Assembly (NCBI RefSeq): GCF_038719015.1
Contig: NZ_CP152276.1
Location: forward strand, 444,001-508,000
Direction of reading: 5' to 3'
DNA length: 64,000 nucleotides
Source: Nguyenibacter vanlangensis
GTDB taxonomy: Bacteria; Pseudomonadota; Alphaproteobacteria; Acetobacterales; Acetobacteraceae
Shown piece after piece: positions 55,201 through 64,000 of the stretch (position 1 is its first letter; every line of letters begins with the position of its first letter). The translations under genes and the position numbers were made by a program. The notes under the pieces were generated by a model. The model made no database searches. It worked only from the letters and a program-made list of their open reading frames with translations, and was not told the DNA's origin.

Positions 55201-56830
55201 CGGCCTGCGCATCCGCCAGCCCGCCCCGCAACGCATCCCGTCGATCCCGGTCCACCAGTCGGGATCGAGCCTCCGCCTCGCGCCGCAGCAACGCGTCCTG
55301 CTCGTCGCGCAGCGCGCGGGCGCGCTGGTCGGCCTGCGTCAGGACACGGCGCAAATCCTCATGCCGGCGCCGGGCCTCGGCCGCCTGGTCGCGCGCCAGG
55401 TTCGCGGCCAGGGTCGCATCGGCATGCTCCTGGCCCGCCGCATCCTGGGCCGCCCGTGCCCGGGCCAGTGCCTCGGTCGCCGCGGCCAGTTCGGCGGCCT
55501 GGGCGTCCAGCGCCGCCTGGTCCGGCAGGCCGGCACGCAACGCCGCCAGTTCTGCCGCCAATTGCGTGCTTTGCGCAGCCAGGCGCGCGTGACGGGTCTC
55601 CGCCTCCCGATGGGTCTCGGCCACCTGGGCGGCGCGGGCCTGTGCCGTGGTGGCGGCGGCCGTCGCCTGTTCCAGCGCCTGCTCGCATGCGCGCACCTCC
55701 CCTGTCGCAGCGGCCAGCGCGGTGTCGGCGCGCCCGATCTCTTCGGGCAGCGCCGTCAGGCGCGCCTCCAGCGCCGCATGCTCCTTCTCCAGCCGGGCGA
55801 CGGTTTCGCCGGCGTCAGCCGCGCGGGCCGAGGCGGCGCGATGATCGCTCTCGCCGTCCTGCAGCCGCGTCGCGGCGGCGCGCGCCGCGTCGGCCGCGCG
55901 CTGTTCTTCCTGGGCGATGTTCTCGGCCAGGATTTTCTGGCGTTCCAGCACGGTGCGGCTCTCATCCGCCCGGCCGCGCAGCGCCGGCAGGTCGCGATTG
56001 GCCTCGAATTCGACCATGACCGCGTTTTCGGCGGCTTCCTCGGCGTCGCCCAGGGCCTGCCGCGCCTGGCGCGCGGCCTGACCCGCGCGTTCCACCGCCA
56101 GGCGCGCCCGGGCATGCAGCAGGGCCAGCAGGCTGATCTCGGCCTCGCGCAGGCCCGACGATAATTCGCGATAGCGCCTGGCCTGCTGCGACTGGCCGCG
56201 CAGATTGTCCAGATGCCCTTCCAGTTGCACGCGCAGATCCTCGGCGCGCGCCAGGTTGGCTTCCGTGGCCCGCAGCTTCAGCTCGGCCTCGTGCCGGCGG
56301 GCATGCAGGCCGGTAATGCCGGCCGCCTCCTCCAGGATCGAACGCCGCTCCTCTGGCCGCGCATTGACCAGCGCCGAAACCCGCCCCTGGCTGACCATGG
56401 CCGACGACCGCGCGCCGGACGCCAGGTCGGCGAACAGGGTCTGCACGTCGCGCGCGCGGATCGGCTTGCTGTTGACGCGGTAATCGCTGCCGGCGCTGCG
56501 CTCGGCCCGGCGGCTGATCTGCAATTCGTCCTGGTCGTGCAGCGGCGGCGGCGCGATGCCCGTCGTGCCTTCCAGCGTCAGCGTCACTTCGGCCAGGTTG
56601 CGCGCCGCCCGCGCGGCCGTCCCGGCGAAGATCAGGTCATCCATCTCGCCGCCGCGCAGCGACCGGGCGGAACTCTCGCCCATCGCCCAGCGCAGCGCCT
56701 CGACGACATTGGACTTGCCGCAGCCGTTCGGGCCGACGATCCCGGTCAGGCCGGGCAGGATATCGACCGAGACCGGGTCGGCGAAGCTCTTGAATCCCGC
56801 GATACGCAGGCGGACGAAGCGGGCAGTCAT
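52235..56830 (-). CDS. smc: Chromosome segregation protein SMC, very long
   Basis: A 1531-residue SMC ATPase, clearly longer than the 1150-1200 residues of most bacterial SMCs. The Walker A motif is GPNGCGKSN (residues 33-41), the ABC signature is LLSGGEQALTAL, and the Walker B is PICVLDEVDAPLDD. Between them are two long alanine/arginine/glutamate-rich coiled coils and a hinge near 690-830. Inside the hinge (about 734-761) is a PALALPALALPALAQPAPALP-type low-complexity insert made of 15-bp repeats (residue string given in parts: PALALPALAL, PALAQPAPAL). SMC with ScpA/ScpB organises the chromosome. A DsbA-type gene directly upstream is a known alphaproteobacterial neighbour. Confidence 0.93.
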   Translation of the reverse strand: MTARFVRLRIAGFKSFADPVSVDILPGLTGIVGPNGCGKSNVVEALRWAMGESSARSLRGGEMDDLIFAGTAARAARNLAEVTLTLEGTTGIAPPPLHDQDELQISRRAERSAGSDYRVNSKPIRARDVQTLFADLASGARSSAMVSQGRVSALVNARPEERRSILEEAAGITGLHARRHEAELKLRATEANLARAEDLRVQLEGHLDNLRGQSQQARRYRELSSGLREAEISLLALLHARARLAVERAGQAARQARQALGDAEEAAENAVMVEFEANRDLPALRGRADESRTVLERQKILAENIAQEEQRAADAARAAATRLQDGESDHRAASARAADAGETVARLEKEHAALEARLTALPEEIGRADTALAAATGEVRACEQALEQATAAATTAQARAAQVAETHREAETRHARLAAQSTQLAAELAALRAGLPDQAALDAQAAELAAATEALARARAAQDAAGQEHADATLAANLARDQAAEARRRHEDLRRVLTQADQRARALRDEQDALLRREAEARSRLVDRDRRDALRGGLADAQAALDAARAALEQAELERQAASAAQMEARARLQEAATRRTALQNALRAAESAQSRAQARRQALDGELAQARDAAIDPERLAQARAARETGERDLAEAGQVLSAAETALSAAQADRDAAAQHLATMTADLSRLDAQAEGLAQALSTGQGESPFRPVVDDISVPEGLESALAAALAEGLDASLEADAPCRWHDLSPPALLQPALALPALALPALAQPAPALPGDGTIALSDLVTAPPALARALAAIGLLADGADGAGLQAALHPGQSLVNREGGLWRWDGYRMAAGQPSRAAMLMQQRNRLREAEAARAAKRAELPAAEAALAVSDAARAEAGAALARARARNAQVETMLREVRAEEAEISRLDATARARLDTVLPQHEQAALALAEAEAQLAAARTALEALPDAASLAGVHEAARRREQDAQAAEAVAREARRNAETALEQARRADSETTARHGEAETRLATIAPELQRIAREAEAAEAARAEADAALAALPPVTVAQDAQEAAERRARQAAQAQEDARGARQAAESALEQAQDAHARQRASVLEIRSTLDAQAPRLTALEQERDEAETQLTRVSAERDALPDLDAIAAALAAAREGVAAARAAEDTARQHRSALLAEMQAAQGRKAGLQDGLAEWTARRDAAIAELAQSTARLEATRAEHARLAALPDEVTRTRATSREALAQAEAGHADAAGALAAAERALADAQVRRRDAEAALAGAREALLRAEGRHEQAEAILAQLLADTPEPPGIVPPDLTEAAETSLRRKIARLTREREEMGPVNLRAELEADEAETRITTIRNEKDELESAIARLRGSIGALNREGRERLLAVFTEVDQHFQSLFARMFNGGRAHLGMVGNDDPLQAGLEIYAQPPGKKLATLSLLSGGEQALTALSLIFAVFRCNPAPICVLDEVDAPLDDANVGRFCALLSDMAAEAGTRFLVVTHHQLTMAHMDRLYGVTMQERGVSRVLSVNLDHAATMAGQSRADLDM
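54575..54634 (-). repeat. 15-bp tandem units in the smc hinge
   Basis: GGCAGGCAGGGCCAA (54575), GGCAGGCAGGGCCAG (54590), GGCAGGTTGAAGCAG (54605) and a GGCAGG start at 54620. On the coding strand they give repeats of the LALPA type. A further degenerate unit precedes them (54550-54574). Confidence 0.85.
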
Positions 56831-56857
56831 CGGATGGTCATAGCGCCGGCAGCCGGA

Positions 56858-57469
56858 TCAGGCGAGCGACGCGACCTTCTGCGCGAATTCGTCGTACGTC
56901 ATTTCCTGCCCGACCTGCACCGTGTCGTTGAAGCGGAAGGTCGGCGTGCCTTCGATCTTGTACTGGGCCTGCGCGCGGTTTTCCTCGTCCATGATCGCCT
57001 GGCGCAGCGTGTCGTCGGCCAGCGTCTTCCGGAACAGCTCGGCGGGCATTCCGGCCAGCGCGGCCATCTTCTGCAATTCGTCCTGCGGATTGACGTCGCG
57101 GGCGAAGGCCCAGCGATCCTGGCTGGACAGCAGCGACAGCACGAAGGGCTCGTACCGCTCGGGCGGCAGGCTGCGCGCGACCATCGCCGCCGCCAGCGCC
57201 ACCTGGTCCAGCGGGAAGTCGCGGAAGACGTAATAGACCTTGCCGGTATCGATCAGCTTGCTGCGGACCTCCGGAAACACCTCCATCGCGAATCGGGCGC
57301 AATGGGTGCAGGTCAGCGAAAACCACTCTTCGACATGCACCTTCGCGTTGGGGTTGCCGGCCGCGCGGACGGCCATGCGCGGGTCCGCGGCGGCACGGGC
57401 GCCGCCACCCCAACTCGCCATAAGGGCAGGGGGCACGGTCGCGATCAGGGTGCGGCGGGTCACGGGCAT
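56858..57469 (-). CDS. DsbA-family thiol:disulfide oxidoreductase
   Basis: A 203-residue exported thioredoxin-fold protein. The signal peptide (MPVTRRTLIATVPPALMASW) contains two arginines; the active-site CXXC is CTHC in EEWFSLTCTHCARF, and GTPTFRFND supplies the cis-proline loop. It should form or isomerise disulfides in periplasmic proteins, for example the many-cysteine MauA. It lies 27 bases upstream of smc and is probably co-transcribed. Confidence 0.88.
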   Translation of the reverse strand: MPVTRRTLIATVPPALMASWGGGARAAADPRMAVRAAGNPNAKVHVEEWFSLTCTHCARFAMEVFPEVRSKLIDTGKVYYVFRDFPLDQVALAAAMVARSLPPERYEPFVLSLLSSQDRWAFARDVNPQDELQKMAALAGMPAELFRKTLADDTLRQAIMDEENRAQAQYKIEGTPTFRFNDTVQVGQEMTYDEFAQKVASLA

Positions 57470-57610
57470 GGCTGAACTGGCTCCGGCATGCGGGTACGAA
57501 CGGGACGGCTCACGTCAAGGAAGCGACAGAGCCCACAAAGCGGGCAGGCGTCAAGATGGCGCGGCCAGCGGGGTACTGGCCGGGGGCACCGGCCGCGACG
57601 GGTCGGTTCG

Positions 57611-58558
57611 TCAGGGGGCGGGCGCGGGGGAAGCGGCCGGCGGCGGGGGACGGACCCGGACCTTGCGGATATGCAGCGAATCCGCATCCAGCACCCGGAA
57701 TACCAGCCCGCTCTCGTGGGTCAGCACCTCGCCCCGCGTCGGGACATGCCCGGCCAGATAGAACACCAGCCCGCCCACGGTCTCGATTTCCGCCTCGCGT
57801 TCGGCCTCCGTCAGGATCGACCCCATCCTGGCCTCGAACTCTCCCACCGGCAGCCGCGCATCCACGTCGAATGTCCCGTCCGGCCGTTCCTGGATCAGCA
57901 CGGCGGTCGGCTCGTCATGTTCGTCGGAAATGTCGCCGACGATGGTCTCCACCAGGTCCTCGATGGTCACCAGCCCGTCGACGCCGCCATATTCGTCGAT
58001 CACCAGCGCCAGGTGGACCCGGCGCTGCCGCATCTGCAGCAGCAGGTCCAGCACCGGGATCTGCGGCGCGACCATCAGCGGCTGGCGCAGCAGCGCCTCC
58101 ACGCTGAACGCCTCGCTGGTGCCGGCATAGGCGATCAGATCCTTCACATGGATCATGCCCACGATGTCGTCCAGTTGCTCGCGATAGACCGGCATGCGCG
58201 AATGGTTCTCGCGGCGCATCAGCGCCAGCGCCTCGTCCAGGCTCAGCGTCACCGGCATCGCCACGATATCGGCGCGCGGCACCATCACGTCGTCGGCGGT
58301 AATGCCGCGCAGCCGCAGCACGTTGGCGATCAGCGCGCGTTCCTGCCGGTCCAGTTCCGAACCGCCATCCCCGCCGTCGCCTTCCGCGTCGTCGGCTTCC
58401 TGCACCAGGGCGGCGATCGAATGGCGCAATCCCTGCTCGACGCGCCGTCGGCCGAACAGCGACAGCAGCCCCTTTCCGCGCTGACGCTGCGGATGGGCCT
58501 CATCGGCCCGGCCCGGCCCGCCTTCGGGTGCGGCAGGGTCGGGCGAAGCGTGGTTCAC
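57611..58558 (-). CDS. corC: CorC/HlyC-family CBS-domain protein
   Basis: A 315-residue cytosolic protein with two CBS domains (about 85-215; VMVPRADIVAMPV, LVTIEDLVETIVGDI) and a C-terminal CorC/HlyC domain (about 225-300). It has no DUF21 membrane part, so it is the short CorC form linked to magnesium/cobalt efflux. Its ATG overlaps the ybeY stop by four bases (ATGA), at the end of the miaB-phoH-ybeY-corC operon. Confidence 0.9.
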   Translation of the reverse strand: MNHASPDPAAPEGGPGRADEAHPQRQRGKGLLSLFGRRRVEQGLRHSIAALVQEADDAEGDGGDGGSELDRQERALIANVLRLRGITADDVMVPRADIVAMPVTLSLDEALALMRRENHSRMPVYREQLDDIVGMIHVKDLIAYAGTSEAFSVEALLRQPLMVAPQIPVLDLLLQMRQRRVHLALVIDEYGGVDGLVTIEDLVETIVGDISDEHDEPTAVLIQERPDGTFDVDARLPVGEFEARMGSILTEAEREAEIETVGGLVFYLAGHVPTRGEVLTHESGLVFRVLDADSLHIRKVRVRPPPPAASPAPAP

Positions 58559-59134
58559 TGTTCACCCCCCGCGATGCCCGCGCGGTATTTCCACGGGTTG
58601 GGCACGGACAGCCGGCCCAGGATCCTGGCTTCCGCCATTTCCATCCGCCTGGCCTCGCCGGCCTGGTGATGGTCATGCCCCCGCAGATGCAGGATGCCAT
58701 GGACCACCAGATGCGCCAGATGGTGGCGGATCGGCCGGCCGGCGGCCTGCGCCTCGCGCCGCACCGTCTCCAGCGCGATCATGATGTCGCCGCCCGTCGG
58801 CCCGCCCGCATGTTCGCCGGGATAGTCTCCCGGATATTCGAACGTCAGGACATTGGTCGGCTTGTTCCGGTCGCGATGCCGGGCATTCAGCCGTCGGATG
58901 GTCCGGTCATTGTCCAGCGCGATCGTCACCGCCGCCGGCCCGGTGCCGGCCCAGGCGGCCAACGCCGTGCGGCGCACCAGCGCCGCCACGCCCGGCACGA
59001 CTCCGTGCCAGCGGGCGTCGGCGATGATGACCTCGCATTCAGGTCCGTCCCGCAGGACAGAAGGAGGAAGGCCGGCGGCCAGACCGGCCGCCGGCGTTTT
59101 TCTAGGGACCCCGTCTGGTTCGACCCGGGTCTGA

Positions 59135-59151
<17 letters not shown>
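58555..59151 (-). CDS. ybeY: Endoribonuclease YbeY (rRNA maturation)
   Basis: A 198-residue zinc enzyme for 16S rRNA 3'-end maturation and ribosome quality control. The metal motif H-G-x-L-H-L-x-G-H-D-H is complete (HGILHLRGHDHH), and LNARHRDRNKPTNVLTF is the usual preceding block. The start at 59151 overlaps the end of phoH by 17 bases. A perfect 10-bp hairpin with a T-run on the opposite strand lies in the N-terminal 30 codons. Both flanking genes overlap it. Confidence 0.92.
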
Positions 59152-60309
<1,158 letters not shown>

Positions 60310-60313
<4 letters not shown>

Positions 60314-61719
60314 GCGAAGGCTCTCTCCTGTACGAGGGTTCCACTCAACGAATTGGTGTATCGCTCACGGATCTCCACGTTGACGATCTGGCCGATCAGG
60401 CCGTCCGGCCCGTTCACATGCACGGGTTGAAGATAGGGCGAACGGCCGGCCAGTTGCCCCGCCTTGCGCCCGTGCCCGGTGAACAGGACCGGAACCACGC
60501 GCCCCACCGTCGCGGCATTGAACGCATCCTGCTGCTCGCGCAGCAGCGCCTGCAGCGCCTGCAGGCGGGCGTCCTTGACGTCTTCCGCGATCTGCAGCGG
60601 CGCGCCGGCGGCCGGCGTGCCGGGACGGGGGGAATATTTGAACGAAAACGCCTGCGCGAAGCCGACATCGCGGATCAGTTGCAGCGTCGCCTCGAAATCG
60701 GCGTCGGTCTCGCCCGGATGACCGACGATGAAATCCGACGACAGCGCGATATCCGGCCGCGCGTCGCGCAGCCGCAGCACGATGTCGCGGTACTCCGCCG
60801 CCGTATGGCCGCGATTCATCGCATCCAGAATCCGGTCCGACCCCGACTGCACCGGCAGGTGCAGGAACGGCATCAGCGCCGGCAGGTCGCGATGGGCCGC
60901 GATCAGCGCATCATCCATGTCGCGCGGATGCGACGTGGTATAGCGGATGCGCGCCAGGCCCGGGATGCCGGACAGCGCCTCGGCCAGCCGGGCCAGCCCC
61001 CAGCTCCGGCCGTCCGGCCCCTCGCCGTGATAGGCATTCACGTTCTGGCCCAGCAGCGTGATCTCGCGCGCCCCGGACTCGACCAGGCGTCGCGCCTCGC
61101 GCAGCACCGACGCCACCGGCCGGCTGGCTTCCGCCCCCCGCGTATAGGGCACCACGCAGAACGAGCAGAACTTGTCGCACCCTTCCTGGATGGTCAGGAA
61201 CGCCGTCAGCCCGCCGGGCGTCTGCGGCGCCTGCGCGTCGGGCAGAAAATCGAATTTCTGCTCGGCCGGAAAATCGGTGTCGATCACCGCGCCGGCCGCC
61301 CGCGCCGCGCGCGCCACCATCTCCGGCAGGCGGTGATAGGTCTGCGGCCCCAGCACGATATCGACGAACGGCGCGCGCGCCAGGATCTCCCGGCCTTCCG
61401 CCTGCGCCACGCACCCCGCAACCGCCAGCACCGTCTCGCGCCCCTCGGCCGCCCGCGCCTCCTTCACCAGGCGCAGCCGCCCCAGTTCGGAAAACACCTT
61501 CTCGGCCGCGCGGTCCCGGATGTGGCAGGTATTCAAAATGATCATGTCGGCGTCGTCGGGCGCCGCGACGGGGCGATAGCCCAGCGGCCGCAGCACGTCG
61601 GTCATCCGCGCGCTGTCATAGACATTCATCTGGCAGCCCCAGGTGATGACATGCAGGCCCCGCGTCTCGGGCACGGCATTCTTTTCCATGGCAATGGGGC
61701 TGGCAGGCTGTTCGGTCAC
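60310..61719 (-). CDS. miaB: tRNA-2-methylthio-N6-dimethylallyladenosine synthase
   Basis: A radical-SAM methylthiotransferase modifying A37 of tRNAs. The first [4Fe-4S] cluster ligands are in [17 protein letters not shown] and GCVAQAEG; the radical-SAM triad C-x3-C-x2-C is [18 protein letters not shown]-terminal TRAM domain follows ([20 protein letters not shown]). The start is uncertain: GTG 61719 with AGGAA nine bases upstream (taken here), ATG 61689, or ATG 61773. It heads the miaB-phoH-ybeY-corC operon. Confidence 0.94.
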
Positions 61720-62063
61720 GGTACTGGCTTCCTGGTCGCGCCGCCGGACCATCCCGCGCAGGCGCGGGAACACATCATATGTGTCAAGCTTCGGGTCAAG
61801 GCCCGGTGCCGGCCATGCCGGGATGGAACAGGATCATCACGCGGCGAATCTCCCCCTGCGACACCGGGTGCTGCGAGCGTCTCTGCATTCGATCAGGCAA
61901 AGATACGGGGGGATTGTCAAGATGAACCTCCAATTCCCGCAACAAAAAACCGCCAGCCCCGTTTTTCTGTCGTCGCGTCAAATCATTGCCTTATAAATGG
62001 CATAGACACTGCGTCGGCGCGCGGCAGGTCCGCCGTGCGAGGAAACGGGCGGGACACGGCATA

Positions 62064-64000
62064 TTGGCATGGTCAGGGCGGCGTCGCGCCGCATCGCGGG
62101 GCAGGGCGGACACGGCGGCGGCAAAAATCGTCATCAGGCGCCTTCAGGCATGCGCCGGCGCAGCCTGCGGCCTCGGCCTCGGCCTCTGTCCCCGTCCCAT
62201 GCTCGGCGCCGACCCGCAAACCTACACCACGACGATTCGCCCGACCGGCCAGGCTGACCTGGACAGCGCCATCAACGCCTCTTCCAGCCTCCTGGCCCTG
62301 CAGAAGACCCGCGCGGTCAGCCCCTTCGCGCTGGCGGGGCGGATCCGCAACGATTACGCGCGCCTCGCGACGGCGCTGGACAGCTACGGCTATTATGCCG
62401 CGACTGTCCGCATCCAGGTCGGGCTGCGACCGGCCGGCAATGCCGTCCCCGGCGCTGCCATGGACGGCCGCAGCCCCCATTTGCCCGAATGGCTGCAGGC
62501 GGTGCCGCAGGGGCAGACGGTCCAGGTCACCATCACCCCGACCCGAGGCGCGCTGTTCCATCTCGGCCATGTCACGCTCAGGCCCGCGCCCGGCGACGGC
62601 CCGGCGCCGATCGTGCTCGACGCCCCCGAAAAGGCCGCGCTGGGCCTTGCCGCCGGCCAGCCCGCCATAGCCTCCGACGTGCTGGCGGCGGGTGCCAGGC
62701 TCCAGTCCCAACTGAAGGAGGAAGGCCACGCCCTGGCGCAGGTCGGCACCCCCACCGCATGGCTACGCCCCCAGACGCAGACCCTGGACGTGGAGTACGT
62801 GGTGCATCGCGGCCCGGTGGTGACGATCGGCACCATCACCCTGTCGGGATTGGTGCATACGCATCCGGCCTTCATCGCGCGACGCCTGACCATCCATCCG
62901 GACCAGCTCTACCAGCCCTCGAAGATCGAGGCCGCGCGCCAGGACCTGGCATCCCTGGGCATCTTCTCCGACGTGCAGGTCGCCGACATGCCCCCGCTGT
63001 CCGCTGACCGGCAGATGCCGCTGGATTTCGCCTTCACCGAAGGCAAGCGACGCCTGGTCGCGCTGCAGGCCGGCTTTTCCACCGATCTGGGCGGCCGCGC
63101 CGGCGTCAGTTGGACCCATGACAACATGTTCGGAAATGCCGAACAACTACGCCTGACGGCCCTGATCACCGGCCTGGGCGGTTCCGCCCAGCAGGGGCTG
63201 GGCTATGACGTCTATGCCGACCTGATGAAGCCGGATTTCGGCTCCCGCAACCAGAATCTCAGCGTCCGGGTCGAAGGCATCCGCCAGTTGCTCTATTCCT
63301 ACCGCCAGACCGCGCTGCTGGTCCGCGCCGGCATCGTCCGCCGCCTCGGGCGCTTCTGGAACGTCTCCTACGGTGCCCAGGCCGAACAGGAACAGATCCA
63401 GCAGATGGGCATGACGAACGATTACACGATCGTCTCGCTGCCCCTCTCGGCCAATTTCGACAATACCGGCCTCAGCAACCCGATCGACCCGGCCACCCAC
63501 GGCGCGCGCGTCTCGCTCGGCGCCACGCCATCGATGTCGCTGAACAGCCACACCGCCTTCTTCACCATTCTCCAGGCCACCGGTTCGACCTATTTCGACC
63601 TCGCGCATCTCGGGATCGCACGCCCCGGCCGCAGCGTGCTCGCCGTCCGCGCCGTCGTCGGCAGCGTGCAGGGCGCATCGACCTTCGATATTCCCCCCGA
63701 TCAGCGCCTCTATGCCGGCGGCAGCGCCACCGTAAGGGGCTTTCGCTATCAGGGTGTAGGACCACAATTTCCCAACACGAAATTCGCCATCGGCGGCACC
63801 GCGATGGACGCCGGCTCGGTCGAATTCCGCCAGCGCCTGTTCAAAAGCTTCGGCGCCGCCCTGTTCGCCGACGCCGGCCAGGTCGCCACCGGCAGCGCGC
63901 CGTTCCACGGCACGCTGCGCGTCGGCGCCGGCGGCGGCGTGCGCTACTACACCCCGATCGGCCCGGTGCGCGTCGACGTCGCCATGCCGCTCAATCGGCC
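62064..64000 (+). CDS. tamA: TamA-like outer-membrane assembly protein (partial at window end)
   Basis: A partial Omp85-superfamily protein of at least 645 residues. After a signal region (CAGAACGLGLGLCPRP, cleavage near GADPQ) come POTRA-type domains with sequences such as GALFHLGHVTLRPA and GPVVTIGTITLSGL. A C-terminal 16-strand beta-barrel follows, with the conserved barrel motif RLYAGGSATVRGFRYQGVGP (the (V/I)RG(Y/F) element). The mature part begins ADPQTYTTTIRPTG, as in alphaproteobacterial TamA; it is not a BamA, which has five POTRA domains. ATG 62199 would lack a signal peptide, so I took the in-frame TTG 62064; this is weakly supported. The gene continues beyond the window, where tamB is expected. 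Confidence 0.85.
   Translation, partial: MAWSGRRRAASRGRADTAAAKIVIRRLQACAGAACGLGLGLCPRPMLGADPQTYTTTIRPTGQADLDSAINASSSLLALQKTRAVSPFALAGRIRNDYARLATALDSYGYYAATVRIQVGLRPAGNAVPGAAMDGRSPHLPEWLQAVPQGQTVQVTITPTRGALFHLGHVTLRPAPGDGPAPIVLDAPEKAALGLAAGQPAIASDVLAAGARLQSQLKEEGHALAQVGTPTAWLRPQTQTLDVEYVVHRGPVVTIGTITLSGLVHTHPAFIARRLTIHPDQLYQPSKIEAARQDLASLGIFSDVQVADMPPLSADRQMPLDFAFTEGKRRLVALQAGFSTDLGGRAGVSWTHDNMFGNAEQLRLTALITGLGGSAQQGLGYDVYADLMKPDFGSRNQNLSVRVEGIRQLLYSYRQTALLVRAGIVRRLGRFWNVSYGAQAEQEQIQQMGMTNDYTIVSLPLSANFDNTGLSNPIDPATHGARVSLGATPSMSLNSHTAFFTILQATGSTYFDLAHLGIARPGRSVLAVRAVVGSVQGASTFDIPPDQRLYAGGSATVRGFRYQGVGPQFPNTKFAIGGTAMDAGSVEFRQRLFKSFGAALFADAGQVATGSAPFHGTLRVGAGGGVRYYTPIGPVRVDVAMPLNR

Noticed and set aside
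60418..62670. Plus-strand frame of 750 codons running from miaB into the TamA-like gene
   Set aside because: It overlaps miaB antisense and is out of frame with the clear TamA sequence.

Overview
The window is a GC-rich stretch of alphaproteobacterial chromosome. Its gene content points to an acetic acid bacterium (Acetobacteraceae), with Gluconacetobacter or a close relative the likeliest guess. The main reasons are a succinyl-CoA:acetate CoA-transferase of the AarC type near citrate synthase and a SixA-like phosphatase, a periplasmic tri-haem cytochrome of the kind used by membrane-bound dehydrogenases, and alphaproteobacterial gene orders such as rlpA-dacA-tmk-holB-metG-tatD. Genus assignment is inference. 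Apart from one elongator tRNA-Met I see no rRNA, CRISPR array, prophage or intact insertion sequence.

Layout. 0-5.8 kb: tri-haem cytochrome c, PhyH-type dioxygenase, tRNA-Met, MscS channel, amino-acid permease. 5.8-9.8 kb: envelope-lipid genes (SGNH hydrolase, UppP, MlaD-like protein, an ATP-grasp/DedA pair). 10-18 kb: cell-wall and housekeeping run (MltB, RlpA, DacA, Tmk, HolB, MetG, TatD, MBL hydrolase), largely with overlapping or touching starts and stops. 18.4-23.3 kb: the stress operon prkA-yeaH-spoVR. 23.6-26.5 kb: a minimal methylamine-dehydrogenase-like cluster (heavy chain, TTQ light chain, two small cytochromes c) without the usual mauF/E/D/G genes. 26.5-32.6 kb: nucleoside deoxyribosyltransferase, guaB, rsmB, cation/proton antiporter, L,D-transpeptidase. 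32.9-38.7 kb: orphan response regulator, exonuclease III, uvrC, pgsA, a small exported protein, moaD-moaE. 39-46 kb: class I ribonucleotide reductase nrdA-nrdB, a methyltransferase, polyprenyl diphosphate synthase, murI, pyrE. 46.3-52.1 kb: an acetate-metabolism neighbourhood (gltA, SixA-like, chorismate mutase, phosphoesterase, aarC). 52.2-61.7 kb, minus strand: a very long SMC preceded by a DsbA-type thioredoxin, then the miaB-phoH-ybeY-corC operon. The window ends inside a TamA-like outer-membrane assembly gene.

Between and inside these ordinary genes is an unexplained layer of structure. At about fifteen places there are short tandem duplications with unrelated unit sequences but mostly a 15-bp (sometimes 11, 12 or 18 bp) period. 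Many sit at gene ends, and some are in frame inside genes, notably five pentapeptide units inside AarC and pentapeptide units in the SMC hinge. Two families of intergenic palindromic elements also recur. I regard the repeat layer and the minimal TTQ cluster as the most interesting parts of the window.
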